NCBI GenBank assembly: GCA_015057035.1 | Contig: SVFC01000005.1 | Span: forward strand, 60,456-124,455 | Source: Lachnospiraceae bacterium | GTDB taxonomy: Bacteria; Bacillota; Clostridia; Lachnospirales; Lachnospiraceae | DNA length: 64,000 nucleotides | Direction of reading: 5' to 3' | Shown: positions 26,099 to 35,820 of the stretch, piece by piece | Layout: each line of letters starts with the position of its first letter | How positions within the stretch are numbered: the stretch's first letter is position 1 | Program-made: the position numbers and the translations under genes | The notes under the pieces: generated by a model | Database searches by the model: none | Seen by the model: only the letters and a program-made list of their open reading frames with translations | Told to the model about the DNA's origin: nothing

Positions 26099-27310
26099 AT
26101 GGCAAAAGAGATGGTTGCAATGCTTCTTGCTGGAGGACAAGGTTCCAGATTATATGCATTGACACAGAAACTTGCTAAGCCAGCAGTTCCATTCGGTGGA
26201 AAATATCGTATCATCGACTTTCCACTTTCTAACTGTGTTAACTCAGGAATTGACACCGTTGGTGTTTTAACACAGTATCAGCCTATCGTTCTCAATGATT
26301 ACATTGGAAATGGACAGCCTTGGGATTTAGACCGTTTATATGGAGGCGTACATGTATTGCCACCATACCAGAAAGCATCTGGTTCTGATTGGTTCAAGGG
26401 AACAGCAAATGCTATTTATCAGCATATTTCATTTATTGAAAAATATGACCCAGAATATGTAATTATTCTTTCAGGTGACCAGATTTGCAAGCAGGATTAC
26501 AGCGATTTCTTAAGATTCCATAAGGAAAAAGGCGCTGAATTCTCAGTAGCAGTTATGGAAGTTCCATGGGATGATGCATCACGTTTTGGTCTTATGGTTA
26601 CTGATGAAAACGATAAGATTACTGAATTCCAGGAAAAACCAAAGAATCCTAAGTCTAACTTAGCTTCTATGGGTATCTATATTTTCAATTGGGATATTTT
26701 AAGAAAATATCTTATTGAAGACGAAGCAGATCCTAACTCAGAAAATGACTTTGGTAACAACATCATTCCAAATCTCTTAAGAGATGGACGCAAGATGTAT
26801 GCTTATCATTTTGATGGATACTGGAAAGACGTTGGAACAATTGGCTCACTTTGGGAAGCTAATATGGAAGTTCTTGATCCAGAAAATAGTGGTATTGACC
26901 TCTTTGATGAAAATTGGAAGATTTATAGCCGTAACAGCGGTATGACAGGACATAGAATTGCTCCTTCAGCAGTTGTAGAAAACTCTATGATTACTGATGG
27001 TTGTGATGTAAAAGGTACTGTAAAACATTCTATTCTTTTCGCTGGTGTAACAGTAGAAGAAGGTGCTGTGGTAGAAGATGCAGTAGTTATGGGCGGTACA
27101 GTAGTGAAAGCTGGTGCTGTTGTGAAACATTGTATCATTGCTGAGAATGTTGAAGTCGGTGCTGGAGCTGTAGTTGGTGAAATTCCTGCGGAAGGTGGCA
27201 TCGGCGATGTTGCACATGTTGGTGCAGGTGTTAAAATTGGCGCAAATGCTAAGATCGGACCAAAGGCTATGGTATATGAAGATGTTAAGGAGGGAGAAGA
27301 ACAATGCTAA
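26099..27310 (+). CDS. glgC: Glucose-1-phosphate adenylyltransferase
   Basis: 403-residue ADP-glucose pyrophosphorylase catalytic subunit; makes ADP-glucose for glycogen synthesis. Seen: [14 protein letters not shown] (nucleotide binding), [25 protein letters not shown] with the glucose-1-phosphate-binding Lys, and a left-handed beta-helix C-terminal domain with hexapeptide repeats (from about residue 290). The start is ATG 26099, preceded by AAAGGGGG; an in-frame ATG at 26057 is upstream of that site. It overlaps glgD by 7 bases. Confidence 0.97.
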   Translation: MAKEMVAMLLAGGQGSRLYALTQKLAKPAVPFGGKYRIIDFPLSNCVNSGIDTVGVLTQYQPIVLNDYIGNGQPWDLDRLYGGVHVLPPYQKASGSDWFKGTANAIYQHISFIEKYDPEYVIILSGDQICKQDYSDFLRFHKEKGAEFSVAVMEVPWDDASRFGLMVTDENDKITEFQEKPKNPKSNLASMGIYIFNWDILRKYLIEDEADPNSENDFGNNIIPNLLRDGRKMYAYHFDGYWKDVGTIGSLWEANMEVLDPENSGIDLFDENWKIYSRNSGMTGHRIAPSAVVENSMITDGCDVKGTVKHSILFAGVTVEEGAVVEDAVVMGGTVVKAGAVVKHCIIAENVEVGAGAVVGEIPAEGGIGDVAHVGAGVKIGANAKIGPKAMVYEDVKEGEEQC

Positions 27311-28452
27311 AATCAATTAATAACAATGAAGCGTTGGGCATTATTTTTCCTAACAGCTACGACGGATTAGTGCCAGAATTAGTTACAGAGAGATTAATGG
27401 CTTCCATTCCATTTGCAAGCCGTTATCGTTTAGTAGACTTTATTATTTCTGGTATGGCTCGTGCGGGAATTGATAATATTTCATTAATCGCACGTGAAAA
27501 TTACCAGTCACTTATGGATCATCTTGGATCTGGTCGTGAATGGGACCTTGCTCGTAAGAACGGTGGTTTAAATATTATTCCTCCTTTCGCACAGAAGAAT
27601 GTTAAAGTTTACAATGGACGTGTAGAAGCATTAGAGAGCATCAAGACATTCCTTGTATCTCAGAAGGAAAAATACGTAGTAATGGCAGATGCTAACTTTG
27701 CTGCAAACATTGATTTCCATGCATTATTAGATGTACATAGAAAGAGCGGTGCTGACATTACAGCGGTATATCGTAAACAGGAGATTCCAGCTAGCTTCAA
27801 GAAACCAGTTGGAACAAGCCATGATTTATATTATACATTTGATATCGAAGGCAATCGAGTAAAACAGCTCTTTGTTAACTCTAAGAGAGATGGTGAAGTA
27901 AACTTCTCTATGAACGTTTATGTAATCGAAAGAGAACTTTTAATTCGTTTAGTTGACGAAGCATTTGTTCTTGGATTTACATGCTTTGAAAGAGACGTGA
28001 TTGCTCCACAGATTGATATGTTAGATGTTCAGGGATACTGCTTCGATGGATATGTAGCTCAGATTACTGATATGAAGAGCTATTTCGACGAAAACATGAA
28101 TCTGTTAAAAGAAGAAAACTTACAGGGACTTTTCGGACCAGGACAGATTTATACCAAGATTCGTGATGACAACCCAACCAGATATATTAAGGGTGCAAAA
28201 GTATCCAATATTATGGCTGCTGATGGTTGCGTAATCGAAGGTGAAGTTGAAAACAGTGTACTTTTCCGTGGCGTAAAAGTTAAGAAGGGTGCAAAAGTTA
28301 AGAACTGCGTTCTTATGCAGGATACCGTTATCGGTGAAAACGCTTGTGTAGAGTATGTTATCACAGATAAGGATGTTACTATTACAGATGGTAAATCACT
28401 TATGGGTACAGATTCTTTCCAGGTATATGTTTCTAAGAAACAGACTGTATAG
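27304..28452 (+). CDS. glgD: GlgD subunit of ADP-glucose pyrophosphorylase
   Basis: 382-residue GlgC paralogue, generally a non-catalytic partner that raises activity of the GlgC/GlgD heterotetramer. The nucleotidyltransferase fold is recognisable, but the AGGQGSRL loop is replaced by [13 protein letters not shown], so catalysis is unlikely. A C-terminal beta helix with hexapeptide repeats ([12 protein letters not shown] and following) is retained. GGAGGGAGAAG precedes the ATG within the end of glgC. The 7-base overlap supports coupled synthesis. Confidence 0.96.
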   Translation: MLKSINNNEALGIIFPNSYDGLVPELVTERLMASIPFASRYRLVDFIISGMARAGIDNISLIARENYQSLMDHLGSGREWDLARKNGGLNIIPPFAQKNVKVYNGRVEALESIKTFLVSQKEKYVVMADANFAANIDFHALLDVHRKSGADITAVYRKQEIPASFKKPVGTSHDLYYTFDIEGNRVKQLFVNSKRDGEVNFSMNVYVIERELLIRLVDEAFVLGFTCFERDVIAPQIDMLDVQGYCFDGYVAQITDMKSYFDENMNLLKEENLQGLFGPGQIYTKIRDDNPTRYIKGAKVSNIMAADGCVIEGEVENSVLFRGVKVKKGAKVKNCVLMQDTVIGENACVEYVITDKDVTITDGKSLMGTDSFQVYVSKKQTV

Positions 28453-28481
28453 TCGTGAAGAAAAAAGCAAACGAAAAAATG

Positions 28482-28520
28482 ACAAGTGGGGAATTGAAAG
28501 ATTCTCCACTTGTTTATTTT
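28482..28520 (+). terminator. Intrinsic terminator after glgD
   Basis: ACAAGTGG pairs with CCACTTGT across a GGAA..TTCT extended stem; a T-rich tail follows. Confidence 0.82.
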
Positions 28521-28524
28521 TATC

Positions 28525-28553
28525 TTTCCAAACAAGGTATAATCTGTTATAAT
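28525..28553 (+). promoter_or_regulatory. Promoter of Asp23 gene
   Basis: TTTCCA and consensus TATAAT with a 17-base spacer, 34 bases upstream of the start codon. Confidence 0.6.
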
Positions 28554-28586
28554 ATTCAAAGAATATTACTTAGGAGGTAAAGTATT

Positions 28587-28961
28587 ATGTCAGAAACAAA
28601 TAGAACCTTTCAGATAAAAGCAGACGAGAGTGGTGAAGTTAGAGTATCCGAAGAAGTTGTAGCTATTATTGCAGGTTTAGCAGCAACTGAAGTAGAAGGT
28701 GTTAGCTCAATGGCTGGTAACATCACCAATGAAATCGTTAGTAAACTTGGAATGAAGAATCTTTCTAAGGGGATTTTTGTTGAAGTTTTAGATGAAGAAA
28801 TCAAAGTTGATGTGGCACTTAACATCGCTTATGGATATGCAATTCCAGATATTTCTACTAAGGTACAGGAAAAAGTAAAATCATCTATTGAGAATATGAC
28901 AGGCCTTACGGTAGCAGTTGTAAATGTTCGTGTTGCAAGTGTGGATATGAGTGATAATTAG
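28587..28961 (+). CDS. Asp23/Gls24 family envelope stress protein
   Basis: 124-residue Asp23/YqhY-type protein. Seen: GEVRVSEEVVAIIAGLAATEVEGVSSM at residues 16-42 and the C-terminal VTVRV-like strand (AVVNVRVASVD). Members such as YqhY in Bacillus lie next to nusB and influence fatty-acid synthesis; here too nusB is the next gene. AGGAGGTAAAG precedes the ATG. No membrane segment, so it is cytoplasmic or peripherally attached. Confidence 0.9.
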   Translation: MSETNRTFQIKADESGEVRVSEEVVAIIAGLAATEVEGVSSMAGNITNEIVSKLGMKNLSKGIFVEVLDEEIKVDVALNIAYGYAIPDISTKVQEKVKSSIENMTGLTVAVVNVRVASVDMSDN

Positions 28962-28994
28962 TACTTTTTAAAATTGCATATTTGTAGTATAATT

Positions 28995-29024
28995 AAGGAT
29001 GTCGTAATATGGCATCCTTTTTTG
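28995..29024 (+). terminator. Intrinsic terminator between asp23 and nusB
   Basis: AAGGATGTC pairs with GGCATCCTT (one T-G pair) across GTAATAT, followed by a T run. An ATG in frame with nusB (29009) lies at the junction of loop and 3' arm. Confidence 0.78.
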
Positions 29025-29065
29025 ACGCAGGGCGCAGACAATATACATTTGAGAGGAATTATTAT

Positions 29066-29461
29066 ATGACAAGAAGAGAGTTAAGAGAAAATGTTTTTAT
29101 GATGCTTTTTCGTGTGGAATTTCACAATGAAGATGAAATGCCAGAACAGCTGGTATTGTTTGAAGAAGAGCTGGAGAATTTAAACGAAAAGGATTCCGCA
29201 TATATTAATCATAAATGCAATGAAATCTTTGCGAAACTCCCAGAATTAGATGCAGCGATTAATGAAACTGCAACAGGCTGGAAGACAACACGTATGGCAA
29301 AGGTGGATTTGTCCATTATTCGTCTTGCAGTATATGAGATGAAATATGAAGAAGATATTGATGCAAAGGTATCTATTAACGAAGCAGTAGAGCTCGCAAA
29401 GAAATATGGAGCAGACGAATCTGCTTCCTTTGTAAATGGAGTGTTGGCAAAATTTCTATGA
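29066..29461 (+). CDS. nusB: Transcription antitermination factor NusB
   Basis: 131-residue all-helical RNA-binding protein that joins NusE on boxA in rRNA leaders. Seen: the N-terminal MTRRELRENVFMMLFRVEF, and the C-terminal KVDLSIIRLAVYEMKYEEDI and SINEAVELAKKYGADESASFVNGVL signatures. The start is ATG 29066 because the family begins with MTRRELRE and AGAGG lies about 9 bases upstream; an in-frame ATG at 29009 falls within a terminator hairpin. The stop overlaps xseA (ATGA). Confidence 0.95.
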   Translation: MTRRELRENVFMMLFRVEFHNEDEMPEQLVLFEEELENLNEKDSAYINHKCNEIFAKLPELDAAINETATGWKTTRMAKVDLSIIRLAVYEMKYEEDIDAKVSINEAVELAKKYGADESASFVNGVLAKFL

Positions 29462-30666
29462 CAAAAAACATATATTCAGTAGGTCAAGTAAATAATTACA
29501 TCAAGCGAATGTTTGCAGAGGATTTTCTTCTTAAGCAGGTCAGCATCAAGGGGGAAGTGTCTAACTGCAAATATCATTCTAGTGGACATATTTATTTTAC
29601 GCTGAAAGATGAAACTGGTACCATTAGTGCCATTATGTTTGCGGGATATCGCAGAGGTGGATTGAATTTCCAGATGAAGGAAGGTGACAAGGTGATTGTT
29701 ACGGGTTCCGTGGAGATTTATGAACGTGATGGCAGATATCAGATCTATGCAAAAAGTATCGAATTGGATGGAGAAGGCAATCTTTATCTTCAATTTGAAG
29801 CTTTGAAAAAGAAATTAGAAGAAATGGGAATGTTTGCACCAGAGTATAAGCGTCCGATTCCAAAGTACGTAAAACGAGTAGGAATTGTTACGGCCCCTAC
29901 AGGTGCAGCCATTCAGGATATTCGTAATATTGCCACCCGTCGTAATCCATATGTGCAGTTGATTTTGTATCCTGCTCTGGTACAAGGAGATGGAGCGGCA
30001 GAAAGCATTGTAAAGGGTATTCAAGCATTAGAACAACAGAATGTGGATGTTCTTATTGTTGGTCGTGGTGGTGGTTCCATAGAAGATTTATGGGCATTTA
30101 ATGAAGAAATTGTTGCTCATGCGATTTTTAATTGTAGTGTGCCTGTTATTTCTGCAGTAGGACATGAAACAGACTGGACTATTGCGGATTTTGTATCGGA
30201 TTTGCGTGCGCCAACACCTTCGGCTGCGGCAGAACTTGCGGTGTTTGATTATGCATTAACGAAACAGAAAATACAGGAACAGAAAATCCATATGGATCGC
30301 TGTTTAAAGCGTAACATCTATATGGCGAGAGAACGGTTGGAACATAAGAAAACCAGACTCAAGATGGTTAGTCCTCAAAATCGTTTGAATGAAAATAGAC
30401 GAAGAATTATGGATATGGAAGTAAAGATTTCAGATAGAATGAAACGAATTTTTACAGAAAAACGCCATCAGTTGGTTGTTCTTGCGAAAACTTTGGATGG
30501 ATATTCACCAGCCAAGAAGATTAGTAGTGGTTATGCCTATGTGGAAAATGGGGCAAGTCAGTCCATTCGTAGTGTATCCATGGTAAAACCAAACGATCAG
30601 ATTATCATCCATGTAACAGACGGTAATGTAAAAGCAACTGTAACGGAGGTTTATAAAAATGAGTGA
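29458..30666 (+). CDS. xseA: Exodeoxyribonuclease VII large subunit
   Basis: 402-residue large subunit of the single-strand DNA exonuclease VII. Seen: the N-terminal OB fold (YSVGQVNNYIKRMFAEDFLL, VSIKGEVSNCKYHSSGHIYFTLKD), the catalytic core with TAPTGAAIQDI, VGRGGGSIEDLWAFNEE and SAVGHETDWTIADFVSD, then a long coiled-coil region. Overlaps nusB by 4 bases and xseB by 8, so it sits in one tightly coupled run. Confidence 0.98.
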   Translation: MTKNIYSVGQVNNYIKRMFAEDFLLKQVSIKGEVSNCKYHSSGHIYFTLKDETGTISAIMFAGYRRGGLNFQMKEGDKVIVTGSVEIYERDGRYQIYAKSIELDGEGNLYLQFEALKKKLEEMGMFAPEYKRPIPKYVKRVGIVTAPTGAAIQDIRNIATRRNPYVQLILYPALVQGDGAAESIVKGIQALEQQNVDVLIVGRGGGSIEDLWAFNEEIVAHAIFNCSVPVISAVGHETDWTIADFVSDLRAPTPSAAAELAVFDYALTKQKIQEQKIHMDRCLKRNIYMARERLEHKKTRLKMVSPQNRLNENRRRIMDMEVKISDRMKRIFTEKRHQLVVLAKTLDGYSPAKKISSGYAYVENGASQSIRSVSMVKPNDQIIIHVTDGNVKATVTEVYKNE

Positions 30667-30871
30667 TAACAAAACAATTTCCTTAGAGGAACGTTTTGAA
30701 CATATAGAAGAAATTATTGACAAAATGGAAGCGGGAGATGTCTCTCTCGATGCATCTTTTGAACTGTACAAAAACGGGTTGGAAGAGATTAAGGCGGCCA
30801 ATGCCATGTTAGATGACATGGAAAAGGCAATGCTTGTATTGAATGAAGATGGAAGCTTGGAGGAATTCTAA
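30659..30871 (+). CDS. xseB: Exodeoxyribonuclease VII small subunit
   Basis: 70-residue helical hairpin subunit. Seen: SLEERFEHIEEIIDKMEAGDVSLD followed by YKNGLEEIKAANAMLDDMEKA, the whole-length family pattern. ATG 30659 overlaps xseA by 8 bases; AACGGAGG precedes it. The stop overlaps the ispA start by one base (TAATG). Confidence 0.97.
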   Translation: MSDNKTISLEERFEHIEEIIDKMEAGDVSLDASFELYKNGLEEIKAANAMLDDMEKAMLVLNEDGSLEEF

Positions 30872-31779
30872 TGAATATCAGAGAAGAATTAGATATTAGA
30901 GCGAAACATGTAGAAGAGATTCTTGGACAATTCTTGCCTCTTGGAATTGGTACACAGAAGACTATTTTTGATGCAATGAATTATAGTCTTCTTGCAGGTG
31001 GCAAACGAATTCGTCCAATTTTAATGGAAGAATCCTATAAAATGTTTGCACAGAAGAATGGTGTATCTACAAATGCAATCAATGCATTTATGTCAGCAAT
31101 GGAGATGATACATACATATTCATTGGTGCATGATGATTTGCCAGCAATGGATAATGATGAATACCGTCGTGGAAAGAAAACCACGCACGCAGTTTATGGT
31201 GAAGCTATGGGGATTTTGGCGGGAGATGCACTTTTAAACTATGCATTCGAAACTGCCGCAGAAGCTTTTGATGATGAAGAAGTAAATGTGTCATATCTAA
31301 AAGCATACCAGGTGCTTGCAAGTAAAGCCGGCGCACATGGCATGATTGGTGGTCAGGTGGTTGACATTGAAACAGAAAATATGCCAGCAGAGCAGGTGAG
31401 CCTTGCCAGATTAACTTATATTCATCAGTTAAAGACAGCGGCACTGTTAGAAGCTTCCCTTATGATTGGTGCCATTCTCGGTGGAGCTACTCCAGAAGAA
31501 GTATGTATTATGGAGTGTGTTGGACAAAGAGTAGGTGTAGCTTTCCAGATTCAGGATGATATCTTGGATGTAACAAGTACTATGGAAGTGCTTGGAAAAC
31601 CAATTGGAAGCGATGAGAAAAATAATAAAGTTACATATGTAACCTTGGTTGGCGTGGAAAAAGCCAGAGAAGAGGTCGCAAGATTATCCAAAGAAGCAGT
31701 TGAACTTTTGGATGAGCTTTCAGTTAATAGTGAATTTTTACGTGAGGTTGTATTGTATTTAATTCACAGAGAAAAATAA
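30871..31779 (+). CDS. ispA: Farnesyl diphosphate synthase
   Basis: 302-residue trans-prenyltransferase making geranyl/farnesyl diphosphate from IPP and DMAPP. Seen: GGKRIRPIL, the first Asp-rich motif DDLPAMDND, RRGKKTTH, and the second Asp-rich motif QDDILDVTS, with GSDEKNNKVTY replacing the usual GSD..NKKSTY. TAATG overlap with xseB and only 13 bases before dxs group it with isoprenoid supply. Confidence 0.96.
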   Translation: MNIREELDIRAKHVEEILGQFLPLGIGTQKTIFDAMNYSLLAGGKRIRPILMEESYKMFAQKNGVSTNAINAFMSAMEMIHTYSLVHDDLPAMDNDEYRRGKKTTHAVYGEAMGILAGDALLNYAFETAAEAFDDEEVNVSYLKAYQVLASKAGAHGMIGGQVVDIETENMPAEQVSLARLTYIHQLKTAALLEASLMIGAILGGATPEEVCIMECVGQRVGVAFQIQDDILDVTSTMEVLGKPIGSDEKNNKVTYVTLVGVEKAREEVARLSKEAVELLDELSVNSEFLREVVLYLIHREK

Positions 31780-31792
31780 GAGTTGAGGTATT

Positions 31793-33655
31793 ATGATGAT
31801 ACTTGATCGTATACAAAAAGCAAATGACATCAAGACCCTGACGGAAAGTGAAATCGAAGAATTACGTTTTGAAATTCGTCAGTTTTTAATAGAGAGTATT
31901 TCTATGACGGGTGGACATCTTGCGTCTAATTTGGGCGTTGTAGAGCTTACAATGGCGCTTCATTTGGCTTTTTCTCTTCCAGAGGATAAGTTGATTTGGG
32001 ACGTAGGACATCAGGCATACACCCATAAGATTTTAACAGGTAGAAAAGAAGGTTTTGTTTCTTTACGTCAGTATGGTGGAATGAGTGGATTCCCTAAGAG
32101 CAACGAAAGTGACAGTGACTGTTTTAATACAGGACATAGTTCTACATCTATTTCTGCTGGATTAGGTCTTGCTGCTGCGAGAGAAATCACGGGAGAAGAT
32201 TATCATGTTGTATCTGTAATTGGAGATGGTGCTTTAACAGGTGGTATGGCATATGAAGCACTAAACAACGCTTCCCAGATTAAGAAGAACTTTATTATTG
32301 TATTAAATGACAATAATATGTCCATTTCGGAAAATGTTGGTGGTATGAATATGTATCTGTCCAATTTCCGTACCGCAGACGCATATCGTGATTTGAAGAT
32401 GGGAGTTATGAATTCCCTTCACAAAGTTCCTGTTGTGGGCGACAAGATGGTAAAAAGCATCCGTAACGCAAAGAGTAGTATTAAGCAGTTATTTGTGCCA
32501 GGTATGTTCTTTGAAGAAATGGGTATTATTTACCTTGGACCAGTAGATGGTAGCAATATTAAAGAGATGGTTCGTGTCTTTAACGAAGCAAAACGTGTGG
32601 ATGGACCAGTGCTTGTGCATGTTATGACGAAGAAAGGAGCTGGATATCTTCCGGCAGAAAACAATCCTTCTCGTTTCCATGGAGCAGAGCCATTTGATAT
32701 TGAGACTGGCTTACCACTTAAGAAAAAAGAAAAATCAAGTTATACAGATATTATTGCCCAAGCAATGTGCAGGCTGGCAGAAAAAGAGCCAAAACTGGTA
32801 GCAATCACAGCTGCAATGGCAGATGGTACAGGTCTTACCAAGTTTGCGAAGGAATATCCAAATCGCTTCTATGACGTTGGTATTGCAGAGCAGCATGCTG
32901 TAACTTTTGCGGCAGGCCTTGCAAAAGCAGGATTAAAACCAGTATTTGCGGTGTATTCCTCTTTCTTACAGAGAGCCTATGACCAGGTGCTTCATGATGT
33001 ATGTATTCAGAATCTTCCAGTAGTATTTGCCATTGACAGAGGTGGATTAGTTGGTAGTGATGGAGAAACCCATCAGGGTATTTTTGATATCTCTTATCTG
33101 TCATCCATTCCAAACATGACAGTTATGGCTCCAAAGAATAAATACGAATTGGCGGATATGATGAAATATTCAGTTGGATTTGATGGACCAATCGCAGTTC
33201 GTTATCCAAGAGGAACGGCCTATGACGGCTTGAAAGAATATAGAAGTCCTATCGAATTCGGTAAGAGTGAAGTAATCAAAAAAGGTAGTAAAATTGCATT
33301 TTTTGCATTAGGAAGTATGGTAGAAACTGCCCAGGAAGTTGTAAATCGTCTTGCAGAACAGGGAGTAGAAGCGACACTTATCAATGCTCGTTTTGCAGCG
33401 CCATTTGATAAAGATATGGTTGTTTCTCTAGCAGAGGAGCATGATATTCTTGTAACATTAGAAGAAAACGTACTTAGCGGTGGGTTTGGTGAGCATGTAT
33501 CTTCTTTTGTTGGAGAAAAAGATTTAGAATTAAAAGTACAGATTGTTGCAATTCCAGATGCTTATGTGGAACATGGTAACGTAAGTATTTTGAAAAAAGA
33601 CATTGGTATTGATGCAGATACCATTTACGAAAAAGTAATAGAACTTTTGAAATAG
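31793..33655 (+). CDS. dxs: 1-deoxy-D-xylulose-5-phosphate synthase
   Basis: 620-residue thiamine-diphosphate enzyme condensing pyruvate and glyceraldehyde-3-phosphate, the first step of the MEP isoprenoid route. Seen: GGHLASNLGVVELTMALH, DVGHQAYTHKILTGR, the ThDP motif GDGALTGGMAYEALNN, and the transketolase pyrimidine domain DVGIAEQHAVTFAAGLA and RGGLVGSDGETHQG. A weak GAGG lies before ATG 31793; the next codon is also ATG. Follows ispA directly. Confidence 0.98.
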   Translation: MMILDRIQKANDIKTLTESEIEELRFEIRQFLIESISMTGGHLASNLGVVELTMALHLAFSLPEDKLIWDVGHQAYTHKILTGRKEGFVSLRQYGGMSGFPKSNESDSDCFNTGHSSTSISAGLGLAAAREITGEDYHVVSVIGDGALTGGMAYEALNNASQIKKNFIIVLNDNNMSISENVGGMNMYLSNFRTADAYRDLKMGVMNSLHKVPVVGDKMVKSIRNAKSSIKQLFVPGMFFEEMGIIYLGPVDGSNIKEMVRVFNEAKRVDGPVLVHVMTKKGAGYLPAENNPSRFHGAEPFDIETGLPLKKKEKSSYTDIIAQAMCRLAEKEPKLVAITAAMADGTGLTKFAKEYPNRFYDVGIAEQHAVTFAAGLAKAGLKPVFAVYSSFLQRAYDQVLHDVCIQNLPVVFAIDRGGLVGSDGETHQGIFDISYLSSIPNMTVMAPKNKYELADMMKYSVGFDGPIAVRYPRGTAYDGLKEYRSPIEFGKSEVIKKGSKIAFFALGSMVETAQEVVNRLAEQGVEATLINARFAAPFDKDMVVSLAEEHDILVTLEENVLSGGFGEHVSSFVGEKDLELKVQIVAIPDAYVEHGNVSILKKDIGIDADTIYEKVIELLK

Positions 33656-33663
33656 AGGATAGT

Positions 33664-34467
33664 ATGAAAGAACGTTTAGATGTTTTGTTAGTGAATCGTG
33701 GTTTGGCTCCATCCAGAGAAAAGGCAAAAACCATGATTATGGAAGGAAATGTATTTGTCAATAATAACCGTGAAGATAAGGCTGGCAGCATGTTTGCTGA
33801 CGACTGTGAGATTGAGATTCATGGGAATACTTTAAAATACGTTAGCCGTGGTGGATTAAAATTAGAAAAAGCTATGACACATTTTGGAATCACATTAGAT
33901 GGAAAAGTGTGTATGGATATTGGTGCATCTACAGGTGGATTTACAGACTGTATGCTTCAAAATGGTGCAAGTAAGGTATATGCAGTGGATGTGGGATATG
34001 GACAGTTTGCATGGAAATTGCGCCAGGATGAACGTGTAGTATGTATGGAAAAAACCAACATCCGTTATGTAACACCACAGGACATCGATGATGCATTAGA
34101 TTTTGCATCAGTAGACGTATCTTTCATTTCCCTGACCAAAGTGTTAGGACCAGCCAGAGAGCTTTTAAAAGAACAAGGACAGATGGTGTGTTTGATTAAG
34201 CCACAGTTTGAGGCTGGACGTGAAAAGGTTGGTAAAAAGGGTGTAGTTCGTGAAAAGAATGTTCATGAAGAAGTAATTGAAAAAGTGATTGCTTTTGCCA
34301 TGGAGATTGGCTTTTCCATTCTTAACCTGGAGTATTCTCCAATTAAGGGACCAGAAGGAAACATTGAGTATTTGGTATATATTGAGAAAGACGATAATCC
34401 AAAGAAGGAGGATTCCGTTGATATTCATGAGGTTGTAGAAGCGGCCCATGGAAGTCTGGATAATTAA
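33664..34467 (+). CDS. tlyA: TlyA-family rRNA methyltransferase
   Basis: 267-residue protein with an N-terminal S4 domain (RLDVLLVNRGLAPSREKAKTMI) and an FtsJ/RrmJ-like SAM methyltransferase domain (VSRGGLKLEKAM, CMDIGASTGGFTDCMLQNGA, VYAVDVGYGQ, CLIKPQFEAG). Family members 2'-O-methylate rRNA; the older name is hemolysin. Eight bases after dxs; conserved neighbour of nadK and argR in Clostridia and Bacilli. Confidence 0.94.
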   Translation: MKERLDVLLVNRGLAPSREKAKTMIMEGNVFVNNNREDKAGSMFADDCEIEIHGNTLKYVSRGGLKLEKAMTHFGITLDGKVCMDIGASTGGFTDCMLQNGASKVYAVDVGYGQFAWKLRQDERVVCMEKTNIRYVTPQDIDDALDFASVDVSFISLTKVLGPARELLKEQGQMVCLIKPQFEAGREKVGKKGVVREKNVHEEVIEKVIAFAMEIGFSILNLEYSPIKGPEGNIEYLVYIEKDDNPKKEDSVDIHEVVEAAHGSLDN

Positions 34468-34468
34468 T

Positions 34469-35314
34469 ATGAAAAAGTTTGTGGTTATTTCTAATCCTTA
34501 TAAAGATCCAAATCTAGAAGTGGCAAATGAGTTGGTTGCATATATCCATAAAAAAGGCGGAAGTGCTATTAATTTGTCGCAAACAGAGAACGGGCCTGTG
34601 GAATTTGAAGCGGTTCACTATGAATTAATTCCAGAAGATACGGAATGTATCCTTGTTCTTGGCGGAGATGGTACTCTGATTCGTGTGGTTCGTAAGACAC
34701 GTAAAACGAATATTCCGCTTATTGGTGTAAACCTAGGAACTCTGGGATATCTGTGTGAGTTAGAAAAAGATACTGTTTATCAGGCGATTGACCAATTAAT
34801 GCAGGATAATTGTACTGTAGAAGAACGTCTTATGCTGAAAGGCTATCGTAAAGGTGCCAATAAGGGTAGAACAGCATTAAATGATATTGTTATTCATCGT
34901 ACAGGTGTTATGGCAATTCTTCGATTGAATGTATACGTTAATGGAGAATTCCTGGTAACCTATGATGGTGATGGTGTTATTATTTCCACTCCAACAGGTT
35001 CTACGGGATATAATTTGTCAGCAGGTGGTCCAATTATTGAGCCAGGAGCCAGCATATTGGCATTAACTCCAATAAATGCGCATAATTTGAATTCCAAAGG
35101 GATCATTTTGAAGGCAGATGATGTGATAGAAGTAGAAATGGTGGCTCGTCGCGGTGTAGAAGATGAGGCGGCGTTTGTAAGCTGTGATGGTGACCGAACT
35201 GCAAAACTATCAGTTGGAGACAGATTTGTTATTGAACGTGCAAATCATACAATTAAAATCTGCAAAGTGAATAAGCAGAGCTTCTTAGAGACAATGCGTA
35301 AGAAAATGAGATAA
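34469..35314 (+). CDS. nadK: NAD kinase
   Basis: 281-residue enzyme phosphorylating NAD to NADP. Seen: the nucleotide-binding GGDGTLIRVVRKT, NLGTLGYLCE, and the substrate motif STPTGSTGYNLSAGGPI. I chose ATG 34469, where the family N terminus (MKKFVVISNPYKD) begins; an in-frame ATG at 34448 would add seven residues and overlap tlyA by 20 bases. Neither has a strong ribosome site, so coupling to tlyA is likely. Confidence 0.95.
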   Translation: MKKFVVISNPYKDPNLEVANELVAYIHKKGGSAINLSQTENGPVEFEAVHYELIPEDTECILVLGGDGTLIRVVRKTRKTNIPLIGVNLGTLGYLCELEKDTVYQAIDQLMQDNCTVEERLMLKGYRKGANKGRTALNDIVIHRTGVMAILRLNVYVNGEFLVTYDGDGVIISTPTGSTGYNLSAGGPIIEPGASILALTPINAHNLNSKGIILKADDVIEVEMVARRGVEDEAAFVSCDGDRTAKLSVGDRFVIERANHTIKICKVNKQSFLETMRKKMR

Positions 35315-35331
35315 ATCCATTAGGAGATATT

Positions 35332-35784
35332 ATGAAAACAAAGAGACAAACAAAAATTTTAGAGCTTATTAAAAAAAATGATATTGAAACACAGGAGGAA
35401 CTTTTGGCACACCTTGTCAAAGATGGATTTGCTGTAACACAGGCAACTGTGTCCAGAGATATTCGTGAAATGAAACTGACTAAGATTGCTACTGCTGGTG
35501 GCAAACAGAAGTATGCAGTGTTAAATGAAACCTCTGATGATATGTCAGAAAAGTTCGTTCGTGTTTTAAGAGATGGTTACGTGTCTATGGATATGGCACA
35601 GAACATCCTTGTGATAAAGACAGTTTCTGGTATGGCAGGAGCTGTGTGTGCATCCATTGATGCGATGCACATTCACGAAATTGTAGGTTCCATTGCAGGG
35701 GATGACACGATTATGTGTGCAATTAGAACTACAGAAGATACTGTTGCAATTATGAAGAGACTTCGTAAGATTGTAGAACAGTAA
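35332..35784 (+). CDS. argR: Arginine repressor ArgR
   Basis: 150-residue arginine-sensing transcription factor. Seen: an N-terminal winged helix (KILELIKKNDIETQEELLAHL and QATVSRDIREMKLTKI) and a C-terminal hexamerisation and arginine-binding domain with the GSIAGDDTIM motif. Its place between nadK and recN is conserved. TAGGAGAT precedes the ATG. No arginine biosynthesis genes lie in the window. Confidence 0.96.
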   Translation: MKTKRQTKILELIKKNDIETQEELLAHLVKDGFAVTQATVSRDIREMKLTKIATAGGKQKYAVLNETSDDMSEKFVRVLRDGYVSMDMAQNILVIKTVSGMAGAVCASIDAMHIHEIVGSIAGDDTIMCAIRTTEDTVAIMKRLRKIVEQ

Positions 35785-35820
35785 ACATATGCGCGACGGG
35801 GAGAACAAGAAGGAGTTAAT

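Noticed and set aside
28988..28993. TATAAT as a nusB promoter
   Set aside because: It lies just before the terminator hairpin 28995-29024 and has no -35 at the right distance; transcription from it would end at once.
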